Below are positions 25,758-38,011 of a stretch of DNA of 64,000 nucleotides, piece by piece (position 1 is the stretch's first letter; each line of letters begins with the position of its first letter). The stretch lies in contig CAJNOL010000762.1 in the NCBI GenBank assembly GCA_905250125.1, positions 41,224 through 105,223 of the forward strand, written 5' to 3'. Both the position numbers and the translations under genes were made by a program. The notes beneath the pieces were generated by a model that saw only the letters and a list, made by a program, of their open reading frames with translations, had not been told where the DNA came from and ran no database searches. Source of the stretch: Rotaria sordida (taxonomy: Eukaryota; Rotifera; Eurotatoria; Philodinida; Philodinidae).

Positions 25758-28700
25758 ATGTCGATTCTTTTGCGAATTGCATCCAGTTCATCATTATCAT
25801 TAAAATTTAATAAAGGATGTAAACATGCTGTTTATCTTAAACGTTCTCTACAATCAACAGCAACAGATTCTACACGTGACACAATGGATCTCGATAGTGA
25901 AAATCAACGAGAAGATCATGGGTAATAAATTTTTATGAAGAAAAATTTTTATACATTTTTTGTTTTTTTAGAACTGGTTTTTATACTATGGTAGAAAAAT
26001 TTTATGATCGTGCTGCAAAAATTCTTGAAGATAAATTAGTTGATGATATGATTAAAACAAAATTAAGTGAAGAACAAAAACGTCTTAAAGTACGCGGAGT
26101 ATTAACAATGATGAAACCACCAAATTATGTTTTATCTTTGACATTTCCTGTACGACGTGATTCTGGTGAATGGGAATTAATTGAAGCATGGCGTGCACAA
26201 CATTCATTACACCGTACACCATGTAAAGGTGGTATACGTTATTCATTAGATGTTAATTTAGATGAAGTTAAAGCATTAGCAGCTTTAATGACATTTAAAT
26301 GTGCTTGTGTTAATGTACCATTTGGTGGTGCAAAAGCTGGTGTTAGGATTAATCCAAAAGGTAGAAGAAAAACAACTGCTAGAAATTTATCTAATAAGAA
26401 AAAATAAACATCAATTTTTGTGTTTTGATAGATTGGTCAGAAGGTGAATTAGAACGTATAACTCGACGATTAACAGTTGAATTAGCTAAAAAAGGTTTTA
26501 TTGGACCAGGTATTGATGTACCAGCACCAGATATGGGTACTGGTGAACGTGAAATGGCATGGATTGCTGATACTTATTCATCAACAGTTGGTTGGGAAGA
26601 TATAAATGCAAGTGCATGTGTTACTGGTAAACCAATTTTACAAGGTGGTATTCATGGACGAACATCAGCTACTGGTCGTGGTTTATATCATGGTGTTAAT
26701 AATTTTATTAATGAAAAATTTTATATGGATAAAGTTGGTTTAACAACAGGTCTACAAGGAAAAACATTTATTGTTCAAGTATATTAAACTATATGAAGAT
26801 TTATTTGAAATATTTGTTTTTCTTCAATAGGGTTTTGGTAATGTTGGTCTTCATTCAGCACGTTATTTGGCAAGAAATGGTGCAAAATGTATTGGTGTAC
26901 TTGAATGGAATGGAGGTATTATTAATCCTGATGGAATTGATCCAATAGCACTTCAAGATTATCAATTTGAACATGGTACTATTGTTGGATTTCCCGGAGC
27001 GAAACCTTATCAAAATGCCGATAAACAAGAATTACTTTATGAACCATGTGATATTCTTGTACCAGCTGCCAGTGAACAGCAGATTACATCAAAAAATGCT
27101 CATCGTATTAGAGCTAAAGTGAAATTTTTAGTCTTTTCTTAGGAGATTTTCGTTCTTTGTTTTTTAATCAAATGAACTATTGAATAGATCATTGCTGAAG
27201 GAGCTAATGGACCAACAACACCAGCGGCAGACAAAATTCTTCTATCAAAAAATATTCTAGTTATCCCAGATTTGTATATTGTAAGTATTTATTTTCATAA
27301 AAACCAACTTGATTTAATAAAATATCCTTGTTTTTTTTCCTATTTTAATAAAGAATGCTGGTGGTGTTACAGTATCTTATTTTGAATGGCTTAAGGATCT
27401 TAATCATTCATCCTATGGTCGATTAACATTCAAATATCAACGAGATACAAATTATTCACTTCTTGGTAAAACTCCTTCTTTATTAAGATCACGCCTCCTC
27501 CCCCTCATAAATCGATCTCAGAACAGGAAGGTTCGAATGATATGAAATTTTCAGGCCTATATCCCTTTTAGGATCGAATTTTTTTCATCGAGCAAAAAAC
27601 ATTTTTCAACCTTTTTATTTTATTTTAACTCAAAATGGCTACATAAAAATGTTATGATAATCAAAAAAAAAGAATCTTTATCATCTTCTAAACAAACTGG
27701 TAATTTGCAAGTAAAGCAGTTAATGTTCGATCGAAAATCTGCTTCCTTGGTGCTAAAATAAGCACAGCTTCTTCTTTTTTGCTTTCATAGGCAAATGCAT
27801 TTCATTGTCCAAACGGTATGAAATGAAATAAAGAGTACAAGTTCGAAAGAGAATTGATATATTTTGGAAATTCAAGAATAATGTAAATTCGTCAATGAAA
27901 ACGGGAGTATATATATATATATATACCCAATATGGAATGAGAATATTCTCGAAAAACAAAAGATCAAAGGAGAAGGGAGAAATTATGATATCACTACATC
28001 TTAGCAGCAAAATCAAAGAATATTTGAAAAATAGTTATATGAGAGAAGGAAAGAAAAGTATGAGATGAAAAATGTAGTTACTTATGATCTTACATATTTA
28101 AAAGTTTAATGTGAAATAAACACTTTTTTTCTTTACTGAAAAGTAGGTGGGTTAAAACTGACCCAACGGTCCTCAAAGAGATATGATAACGTATGAGGAA
28201 GATATTGGTCAAACAAGGATGGAAAGAAAATAGCTCATTTCATCTCCAAAAATTCTCTAGTCTTCAGACTATATATTTAATATTTGTTTTTGTTTTGAAA
28301 AGGCATGTCAGAATGTAGTGACCATGACAGACACTAGTCAAAGGTCATCACAGATCAGGACAGATGCTAGTCAAAGGTCGTTACAAACGCTAAAATACAG
28401 TTACTATCTAATTCAAAAATAAATAAACAATTCTGAAAAAGTAAAATTTCAATGGGTAAATCTTTAAGTGAAATGAGCAATTACCCATTTGTCCAACTTT
28501 TGGTTACGCCGTTATCCTAAAACAATCTTCCTATGATTAACAATAGTAGTTACATTGTGTTTTTTATATTTTAGAGATTACACTAACAGCTTTTCTTTTT
28601 TTTTTTTGTATAAATTTAGAAAGTGTACAGAGCTCATTGGAAGCAAAATTTGGAAAAATGGGAGGCAAAATTCCAATTGTAAAAAAGAAAATTTTATTTA

Positions 28701-28957
28701 GAATTTAAAAAAAAGAAAAATTTATTTTTTCTTCTTAGATACCAAGTGACGAATTTTATAAACGTATGGCAGGTGCTTCAGAAGTTGATATTGTTCATTC
28801 GGGTCTTGAACAGACTATGGAACGAGCAGGACAAGCTATTATGACAACAGCTAAAAGCTTTGATTTAGGTTTAGACTTACGTACAGCTGCTTATGTGACA
28901 GCATTAGAAAAAATTTATACTGTTTATTCAGCTGCTGGCATGACATTTGGTGTTTAA
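25758..28957 (+). CDS. Glutamate dehydrogenase, mitochondrial, copy 1
   Basis: Catalyses oxidative deamination of glutamate to 2-oxoglutarate and ammonia with NAD(P). It is 556 aa, close to human GLUD1 at 558. Eight exons join in phase: 25758-25921, 25972-26360, 26432-26778, 26831-27118, 27188-27280, 27354-27465, 28620-28678 and 28739-28957. The N-terminus ([17 protein letters not shown], then basic) fits a mitochondrial leader. Marks are [18 protein letters not shown], the catalytic-lysine segment [42 protein letters not shown] in the nucleotide-binding fold, [24 protein letters not shown] and the C-terminal [20 protein letters not shown]. The length keeps the antenna region of animal enzymes. 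Intron 6 is 1.15 kb. Confidence 0.96.
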
Positions 28958-29098
28958 AACACAACTTAATGAGTATTCATAAATATCTAATGTTGTGTCT
29001 TTATCAGATATTTTCTTCCGAAAATTTAAGCTCACATAAAGAAAAAAAAAAATAAATACGCTTCTTAATTTTTAGATTAAAGAAACAAAAGAAAGCTC

Positions 29099-32000
29099 AT
29101 GTTGAACGTAGTTACTCGTAATAATAGACCTTTATATCGACTTTCGAATCTTTCATATCATACATCATCTATATTGAATTCTTCATCTCAAACATCAACA
29201 CATGATCATTCACATTTTGGTTTTTATCGACAAGTTGAATTATTTTATGATCGTGCTGCAAAAATTCTTGAAGATAAATTAGTTGATGATATGAAAGTAG
29301 CGAAATTATCTGATGATTTAAAACATAAAAAAGTTCAAGGAATATTAAAAATTATTAAACCATGTAATCATGTACTTGAAATACGTTTTCCTATACGAAG
29401 AGATAATGGAGAATTATTTATGATTGAAGCATATCGTGCACAACATTCACAACATCGTATACCATGTAAAGGTGGTATACGTTATTCATTAGATGTTAAT
29501 TTAGATGAAGTTAAAGCATTAGCAGCTTTAATGACATACAAATGTGCTTGTGTTGATGTACCATTTGGTGGTGGAAAAGCTGGTGTTAGGATTAATCCAA
29601 AAGGTAGTAAATAAATTTTTTTTTTATTAAAAAAAAAACACGTTTTTTTTTTTTTTTTTTTATATTAATAAGATTGGTCGGAAGCGGAATTAGAACGTAT
29701 AACTCGACGATTAACAGTTGAATTAGCTAAAAAAGGTTTTATTGGACCTGGTATTGATGTACCAGCACCAGATATGGGTACTGGTGAACGTGAAATGGCA
29801 TGGATTGCTGATACTTATGCATCAACAGTTGGTTGGGAAGATATTCATGCTAATGGTTGTGTTACTGGTAAACCAATTCTTGTTGGTGGTATTCATGGAC
29901 GAACATCAGCTACTGGCCGTGGTTTATATCATGGTTTAGATAATTTTGTTAATGAAGCTTCATTTATGTAAGAAAACAAATTCAACAAAATTTGAATTAT
30001 TTAGGTCAAGAAATAAGGACCGTTGTTAGTCGGAAAACTAAGAAAAATGATAGAAACTTGGAAGCAGAAATCCAGTGGCTGACTGTACTTGATTACAGCT
30101 AATTACAATCGAAACTACTATCCATTTCTAAATATAATGTACTCTACTGTTTTTCTAATATCTTTCGATAGAAACATCATACAGATCTGCGGTTTTCGTC
30201 ATTCAAAAAGAGAAGACCTGGAACTATCGAAATTTGATTGATCAGCGATTGACAAACCAGGTTGGTTCTTGGTGGAGATTTCTGAAACTATTTTCTTTTC
30301 GACTTAGACTTTTGATAGAACTAATCAATAGAAAAAGATTCTTCGCTATTGATCTTCACAAGGCCATCATTTCTAGATTGCTCCATTCGAGAGTTATAAA
30401 ACTTTACCCGAAACTGTCAATTGACCTGTGATCACCTGAAGAAACAGCTAGGCAGCAGTAATTTACAATGCTAAGTCAAATGATAATAGTTTTTTAGGTT
30501 CCTCTTCTTGAGATAATAGATTTTCAAAAACCAACTGTCTTCTACCGAGGAAAGATCTTCAAATGATTCATCGCTTTTAAGTCAGGACTATCTGCATCAT
30601 GTAGATCCTAATGAGCTATGACTATCCTGAAAAGAGTTCAAGCTGAGAGCTTATTACTACCAAGATACTTCATTTTTATGGTATTTTTTAACCATAGTAC
30701 CGTAGGTCTCCCTCAGGAACATCAGAAAAACTGAGTTTGAAATTTCAACTCGAAACTTTGTATATTGACAAATCTCAATGAGGATAGTTTATTGTAAAAG
30801 TTTCAGATATCTTAGTTATTCCTATCCTACGATACAGTTATGGAAAAGCATACATATACATCGCTCTTACTCATCAAGGTTCTCATTTCAGAAGAGAAGC
30901 AATCAGAAAATCTGAAACTTTTACAATAAACTATTCTCGTTAGGACCTATCACTGTACAAAGTTTCGAATCGAAATTTCAAACTTTATTTTTCTGATGTT
31001 CCTGAAGGGAACTCGGTATTGTGCTTAAAAAATACCATAAAAATGAAGTATCTTGGTAGTAATAAGCTATCAGCTCGAACTCTTTTCAGGGTAATCATAG
31101 TCCATCAGGATCTACATGATGCAGATAGTCCCGACTTAAAAGCGATGAATCATATTGAGGCTTTTTCTCGGTAGTATTTCACCACTCACTAGGATCTACA
31201 AGGTAAAAGTAGACTGAATCCGAAAGCTTTCTATCATCTCGAGAGGTTCCCTCGTCAGCATTGAGAATTATTAATGCCTAGCTGCTTTTTCGGATGATCA
31301 CAGGTCAATTGACTAGAATCGAGGGTCTCAGGAAAAGGCTTGTAACTGTCGAACGAAACAAGTTAGTGATGTCGGTCATGTGTAAATCGAAAAAGAATAG
31401 CTTTTTCTATCGATTAGTTCTAGTGGCCCTGGAAGTCTTCCCTGTTGAATGATGAAAACCACAGAGCACTGTGATATTCTTATCAAAAATTATTCAAAAA
31501 GCAGTGTAGTACATAATATTTTGAAATGAATTACAGAAAAACTCAGCCATCGAATTTCAACTCCCAAGTTGCTACCAATTTCCCGAGTTTTTCCGGCTGG
31601 AAGTTCACGGATCTAGGCGCTAAAATCATTGACCTAGGATAATTATCAAGTACTACTTTTTCTTAGGGGCATGGTTGGCCTTTTACCTGGTCTTGCTGGT
31701 AAAACGTTTATTTTACAAGTATGAAAAAAATTTTAATAAAAAAAAACTTTTTTTCTTCGTTCTTAAAGAAAAAATTTCCTCTTTTAATAAGGGCTTTGGT
31801 AATGTTGGTCTTCATTCAATGCGTTATTTGACAAGACATGGTGCAAGATGTATTGGTGTACTTGAATGGGATGGAGCTATTGTTAATCCGGATGGAATTG
31901 ATCCAAAAGCACTTGAAAATCATAAAATTGAACATGGAACAATAATAGGTTTTCCAGGTGCTAAACCATATGCAAAAGAACCAAAAGAAGACTTACTTTG

Positions 32001-32897
32001 TGAACCATGCGATATTCTTGTACCGGCAGCTAGTGAAAGACAAATAACTTCAGAAAATGCTCATCGTATTCAAGCTCGAATTATTGCTGAAGTAAATTAT
32101 TGTTTTTATTTTTGTTATTATTACAAGAAAAAAAAGAAAATATTTAGGGTGCAAATGGTCCAACAACACCAGAAGCTGATGCTGTTCTATTAAAGAATAA
32201 TGTTCTTGTTATTCCCGGTTTGTTTTGAAAATGTTTAAAAATAAAAACAAAGAACACAATAATTGGATTTTGTTTATTTTAGATTTATATATCAATGCTG
32301 GCGGTGTAACAGTATCTTATTTTGAATGGTTAAAAAATCTCAGTCATGTTAGTTATGGTCGATTAACATTTAAATATCAACGTGATACAAATTATTCATT
32401 ACTAGGTAATGTTTTTCTTTTTTCGTCTCATACATATATATATTTACATTTATTGGTATTTTAATAGAATCAGTCCAAAGTTCATTAGAAGCCAAATTTG
32501 GACGTATGGTATGTAATTTAATATATATATATATTCATTTTTACAATTGTACTATTTGTCTAAAATTAATTTTTTTGGTAATTCTAGGGTGGAAAAATCC
32601 CAATCGTAAGTAGAAAAATTCTCTTGTTTTTTTCTAATTAAATTAATTTCATAACGTTTCTTTTTCTCTTTTAAAAAGAAACCAAGTGATGAATTTTTAA
32701 AACGTATGGCTGGTGCATCAGAAAAAGATATAGTACACTCAGGTCTTGAACAAACTATGGAAAAAGCAGCACGTGCAATAATGCAAACAGCAATACGTTA
32801 TGATCTTGGTCTTGATATTCGCACAGCAGCATATGTAAATGCTATTGAAAAAATTTATAAAGTTTATGTTAGTGCTGGTATTACATTTGGATCATAG
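29099..32897 (+). CDS. Glutamate dehydrogenase, mitochondrial, copy 2
   Basis: Tandem paralogue that starts 141 bp after the stop of copy 1, in the same orientation. It is 540 aa. Nine exons join in phase: 29099-29603, 29673-29967, 31667-31718, 31792-32091, 32148-32217, 32283-32405, 32468-32508, 32588-32605 and 32679-32897. It has a leader-like N-terminus ([16 protein letters not shown]). Catalytic marks include [30 protein letters not shown] and [12 protein letters not shown]. The lysine loop is GGGK here and GGAK in copy 1. Several intron positions differ from copy 1. There is no intron after the leader, an 18-nt exon encodes GGKIPI, and the intron near IIAEGANG is shifted by three codons. 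Intron 2 is 1.7 kb and contains nested palindromes. The short spacer leaves little room for a promoter, so read-through or co-transcription with copy 1 is possible. Confidence 0.95.
30190..31480. repeat. Nested palindromic repeats in GDH2 intron 2
   Basis: The outer foldback arms are seen as 'cctgtgatcacctgaagaaa' then 'cagctaggcag' near 30425, and the complement 'cctagctgctttttcggatg' near 31277. Inside sits the CGAG element at 30546-31170 and part of another CGAG end ('gaggttccctcg' ending 31253). The intron is thus a stack of at least three inverted-repeat insertions. Confidence 0.65.
30546..31170. mobile_element. Palindromic CGAG-end element in GDH2 intron
   Basis: The ends are CGAGGAAAGATC on the left and '..ctttttctcg' on the right. 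The interior is the same family as 2987-4245, sharing 'tcatgtagatcctaatgagc' and 'gcttattactac'. The flanking triplets are TAC and GTA, which do not match as a direct repeat. Confidence 0.65.
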
Positions 32898-35152
32898 ATG
32901 TTCATATCGACTATTTGTGTTTCATATAAACGAACTTTTATAAGATAAAACAAACAAAACATAAAGAATAAATGTATACAGCTATCCAGTGTCAGTCTAG
33001 TTTTTTTTTTATTATTCCAACCATTTCCATTGTTATTGTAATTCATGAAATTTTAATCTTACTTGCTCGATTTATTCAGTACCTAATAATCCAGCCGATT
33101 AGTTTTAGTAATAAAAGTCAAAGAAAAGCATAACTGATTTGATTTTGTATTGATGCTTGGGAATAACAAAGAGAGAAAACAAATACAGGAAGTTAAGGGA
33201 ACTCTTCTTCTTTTTCTAGGTTTCTCAAGAACGACTCAATCAAAATTTCTGAAACTTTCAGGATAGATACATCTCGACTATTAGAATAAAAATTGTCATA
33301 GACACAGAATTCTTGGATGCTGTCTTCTATCAGATATACAAGACGCAAAGGCCAACAATGACCTGAAGTTCCCTTCTGCAAGCAGCCATTTTTAAAGATG
33401 TTTATATGAAAGCTAACTGAAAATACTTGGTGACATACTCAACAAGCGTAATAAGTTACAAGAATTGATGTATACAAATCATGCATTATGTGGAAGTTAA
33501 TTATGAAGAATAGAAAATAAGTTACTAGAACTAGAAACAAAACACTTGGTCCCGCATATCTCTAGTTATGATGTGTATCACATCCGTCTTCCTCTGTCAT
33601 CAGTCAAAACGCCGGAAAATAAATCAACACTGAGAATTTTCTATTTTTCCAAAAATACAAATATCAATGATGCTTTTCTGTAATATCCTATAAAGTAAAA
33701 TTAGAAAGTTTCGAACCAGCCATGGTAATTCATTTTATAAAGCACATTTTTGATTATTTCTATTAAAGTTCGTCTTATGATTTTTTTTGTTTTTAATATT
33801 GTTGCCATTTTCTATAGTTGATATGGAACATATACTTTTAATGCTGTGCAAAGAACACTAGAAAATAACGTGATGAGAATTTGAAAAGAAAAAATATTTA
33901 TGCAATTATATATAATAAAACGATAGCCAGAGTTATATATATTTAATTTCATACACTAAAGTAATATCACTGCTTGAAAAATATTAAGATGATTCAAATT
34001 ATCGAATCATATAAGAATGAAACTGAGAAAAATGATTAAATCCTTTTTTAACTATTCCATAATATATTATATAAACCATTGGTTACATCTTCGAGACAGA
34101 TGTACACAAATGTATACTAAACAAATCTTAGGATATTGAGTCATGAGAATATCTTAGTTCAATATTAAACAAAATTAACAATGAACAGAATCTCAATGTT
34201 ATTATGAATTTTTTCACACAATGAATAATCGATCAAAATCAATATTCACAAATATTTTGACTTTATCCAATTGATTGGCATTCAGTGAATATCATTCAAC
34301 ATATCCAATCATTGATAACAATAATAATACATGTTAATATTGAGAAAAGATTCAATCTCAAAAAGATGAAAACAATGTTGCATAAACTATTACAAAATAA
34401 ATACGTCTGTAACCGAAACTTAAGACAATATATAGTAACTTGTAGGTATTCTTTGATGAGAAAGAATGTAATTATACACTATATGATGAACAAGAAGATA
34501 AACAAAAGTATTATTCGATAAAGAAATATTTGATTACACAATATAACTATTGATGAATAAGAACATCCATCAATCAATTGGTCTATTTAGGTAATATCAT
34601 TAAGAGTTATGATCTATTGAAAATAAAATTAGTCTTCTACACTTGTAATAATGACTTTGATGAAACAATAGATTTTTTCATAGGTTTTATAAGAAAAAAA
34701 AATTATGAAAGGAAATTTAATATCAACATTATTTATAAGAACTATCAGGCAATTACAAATGTATTATAAACGTTTTTTCTATTTTTATTCTTCTCCCAGA
34801 AAATAACAGAACTATAGAATCAAATCTACACAGAATTTCATAGACTGTTAGTCTTACATAGTTTCATACACGAATCTCAGCGAAAGATTCGTGCAAAAAA
34901 AAGACATCCCCAATGTAGTTTATCAAGACTAGAGATGTGCGGGACCAAGTTGTAAATTCTTTATCTACCAGTCTTGGTCTTGGTAAAGTTTTATTTTTTA
35001 TTTTTTTTTGGTCCCACACATCTCTAATCAGAACACTGGGATATATAATATCATATTATAAATATTATAAAATTATACGATTAAAAACAAAAAATTTCTA
35101 GTTTACATAATTGACATCAATCAATTGAATGTTCACAGTTTTCTATGAATTG
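32898..35152. other. Intergenic, GDH2 3' end to phosphatase 3' end
   Basis: 2.2 kb of AT-rich sequence between convergent genes. Apart from the miniature element at 34930 I see nothing that supports a gene. Confidence 0.5.
34930..35026. mobile_element. Miniature hAT-like element
   Basis: The ends TAGAGATGTGCGGGACC and CCACACATCTCTA are inverted copies. The flanking octamers atcaagac and atcagaac match at six of eight positions, consistent with an old 8-bp duplication. Confidence 0.5.
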
Positions 35153-36145
35153 TTATTCAATAATTTTGTTTTCTTGAAATTTTTTCAAAAGATGATATTC
35201 AGCTGCATCAATTCTTTTTTGTCCAACCTGTCTTGCTGTTATTGCTCGTGTTCTATTAATTATTAATAATGCTTGATCAATAGTAAAATGATAAAGTCGT
35301 AAAAGTAAATATGTTATTGTACCAGTACGATGTAAACCAGCTGCACAATGAATAATCATTTTAACTGGTGTTGTTATTGTACTATTTAAAAGAAGATCAT
35401 AAATTATAGGTAATCGTTCAATAAGTATATCAATCGTTGTTTGTGATGATGTAAATATTGAAAGATCAGCACCTTCAATAGGTATATATAATGATTCAAT
35501 ACCTGCTAATTTAATACGATTACAAATATCTGATTGATTGATTTCATTATGATTTAATAATGACAATATATGAGTGACACCTAAATCTTGTCGAAATCGT
35601 TTTAAATCACGTCGACCTGGTAAATGCCAACAAGCAATTTGACTATAAGATGAAATTGATACAAATTGAGGTTGATTTGGAGTAGGTAATGATGGAATAG
35701 ATTGATGATCATCATGATCAGTAATAAATATTTCACCAAGAAGATTATAACGAATTTTAGTAATAAGTTCTTCGTTTGTTTCATTATTATTTTGAATTAA
35801 AATTTGTAAATTATATCTATATAATTTATTATTCAATGAAAATTCTTTTTCATATGATAATGATGATAATTCAGTACATTGAACATTTTTCAATAGAATA
35901 ATCATTGCATATTCACTACGTAAATAATTAATACCTGTCAATAAATAATTTTCAATTATATTTGGAGTACATTGTAATGATACATGACAATTATCTTTTG
36001 ATATTGGTAAAAAATTTTTTAAACAAATTTCTTGAAATAATTGTAAATCTTCTTCATTTTCAGCAATAATACTCAAACCAAAATTTTCATTTTTAATAAA
36101 ATTATCATCTTGTAATATTTGTTTATTAATATCCGTATTTAACAT
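35153..36145 (-). CDS. Dual-specificity-type protein phosphatase
   Basis: A 330-aa intronless gene. The cysteine phosphatase signature is complete: IIHCAAGLHRTGT, that is HCX5RT, at about residues 263-275. It is preceded by IPIEGADLS, whose Asp is a plausible general acid. The last ~150 residues form the DSP/PTP fold with RQDLGVTHILSLLNH at its start. The first ~165 residues are not recognised; they contain no obvious domain and are rich in Asn, Ile and Leu. The exact substrate (protein, lipid or RNA) cannot be told from the sequence. All larger genes nearby have introns, so an intronless gene suggests retroposition or intron loss. Confidence 0.8.
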   Translation of the reverse strand: MLNTDINKQILQDDNFIKNENFGLSIIAENEEDLQLFQEICLKNFLPISKDNCHVSLQCTPNIIENYLLTGINYLRSEYAMIILLKNVQCTELSSLSYEKEFSLNNKLYRYNLQILIQNNNETNEELITKIRYNLLGEIFITDHDDHQSIPSLPTPNQPQFVSISSYSQIACWHLPGRRDLKRFRQDLGVTHILSLLNHNEINQSDICNRIKLAGIESLYIPIEGADLSIFTSSQTTIDILIERLPIIYDLLLNSTITTPVKMIIHCAAGLHRTGTITYLLLRLYHFTIDQALLIINRTRAITARQVGQKRIDAAEYHLLKKFQENKIIE

Positions 36146-36904
36146 ATCAGATCCCTTTTTTTTTTTGTTTTAATATGTTAATCAATGAAATAAGTTTGTT
36201 TTTTAGATTTATTCTTCAAATGGCCTATCATATGTCATATATAATGTTACTATAGTCACGATTTATATTTTTTTTCTTTCTTCATATTTCAAAACACACG
36301 TTTATTTATGATGCAAGAACTACTAATTCAATAACAAAGAAACGAGATGATGAAATGCAAAAATATGCAAAGATTCATTTAGAATGAGAATAAACAACAC
36401 TTGAAGCAATGTATTGCGCAGCCAAATTTCATTTATTTGAAATAGATTTGATTCTCTAATACCAACCTATTTGACATACTAATGTTTAAAGAGAAACGTA
36501 TAAGACGATACTTATAACATTTTGAAGTCAATAAAAAATCTACATGTTTTTTTCTTTTGTATTTCTACTTTGATCTAGTTATAGATTTTCTATATCATTT
36601 CATTCATTTTTAATCTTTGATACAAATGTAAATTTATACATAAAGAAAAATGAACTAAATTGAAGATTGTATTACAGAAGAATAATTCAATGAATAATAA
36701 CACAAAAAGATAAGGGATTAGATAAATAAATTTCATACGTATATAATCACCGGTGACTGCTGATATTTTCTATTAGAAAAAAGGGAAAAAAACAGGCACG
36801 CACTAATCTAGACGATTATTTTGTTGTTTTCTTTTTTTTTTTTTGTTTTATTACAAGATACATAAAAACATATCCTGAATTTGAAATAGTTAATAATATA
36901 TTGT
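36146..36904. other. Intergenic between two minus-strand genes
   Basis: About 760 bp containing the phosphatase promoter and the 3' UTR of the tetraspan gene. No other feature is seen. Confidence 0.45.
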
Positions 36905-38011
36905 TCAATCATCATAAGTAGGCATATGAACAATTTCATATGTATCATTATCAATACGAAAACGTAATTTCGATTTTTCCGATTGTAATCCACAACAGAA
37001 ACAACAACTAAGTATTGTTGTAAATAAAGTTGTAGCAATAGCAGCAACCGTTAACCAAAAAGCTAAACCTAAACGTTCAACTTCTATTAACCATGGATTT
37101 AACGCAACAACTAATGCTTCAGCTTGATTAAGTTCATATGTAAAATCAGGTCTATGTAAACGTTCTTGTATCCATTCATATAAAAATATACCTAAAGCAC
37201 CAGCACCACATAAAAATGATGCTAAAGAAAAAATACTAACAAATGCAAATGGTATTGAATAAAAACGTTTAACACAATTTGTACAAAATATAATTAATAA
37301 AGCCAAAAATGTTAATATTGGTGCAGCAATAAATAAAAGAAACATAATATAATATCGAATACGTTTAACATAATAATGAAAATCTTTTGGAGAATTTCTA
37401 TATGTTGATAAATAACGTGGTAATGCTTGATCACCAATCCATGTTGATTGCCACATACAATTTCCCTTTGGCCAATAATAACGTTTTTGACTATATTGAC
37501 GTGTACAATCTTTTTCATCAATATATGTTGGACAATCAGGTATATTATCACATCGTGTCATCTAAAAAGGAAGCAAAAAAAAAATAATCTACTTAAAATT
37601 TACAAAAATAATTTATCAAAAATTTTAACTTACACAACAACCTGTTTCTGTACATATACGTAATGTTTGATTACATCGTTCACAAAATAATGTTGAAGGT
37701 GTTTGTGCACCATATTGATATGTTGGTTGTGGTTTAATTGTAAGTAAATTAATCCATTTATAATCTAAACAATAGCCAAATAAACCATAACGTGAACGAA
37801 ATGCATGTCGAATTGTTTGTAAATCAAATTGAATATTATTATTAGAATTAATATTTGTTTGTAAACGTTGGGGTCCTTTTCTTGAGCTATAATGCTGAAT
37901 TAAATTTTCATCAATACGGCTCCAACGTGTACTTATAAATGAATAACAATAGAGACCAATTGATGCAAGCATTGGTATAACAATAAGTATAACCAGTATA
38001 CTGACCTTCAT
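36905..38011 (-). CDS. Four-TM membrane protein with LDLa-like loop
   Basis: 344 aa from two in-phase exons, 37634-38011 and 36905-37561. TM1 lies at about residues 4-25 (VSILVILIVIPMLASIGLY). A long first extracellular loop follows, then three TM segments at about 190-212 (MFLLFIAAPILTFLALLII), 225-250 (FAFVSIFSLASFLCGAGALG) and 290-315 (LAFWLTVAAIATTLFTTIL). GLFGYC in the loop recalls the PMP22/claudin/clarin group. The loop is cysteine-rich and ends RCDNIPDCPTYIDEKDC, which matches the second half of an LDL-receptor class A repeat, including its Asp/Glu calcium ligands. Such a repeat within a tetraspan loop is inference from motif. Function is unknown: a junction or receptor-associated protein is possible. 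Confidence 0.75.
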
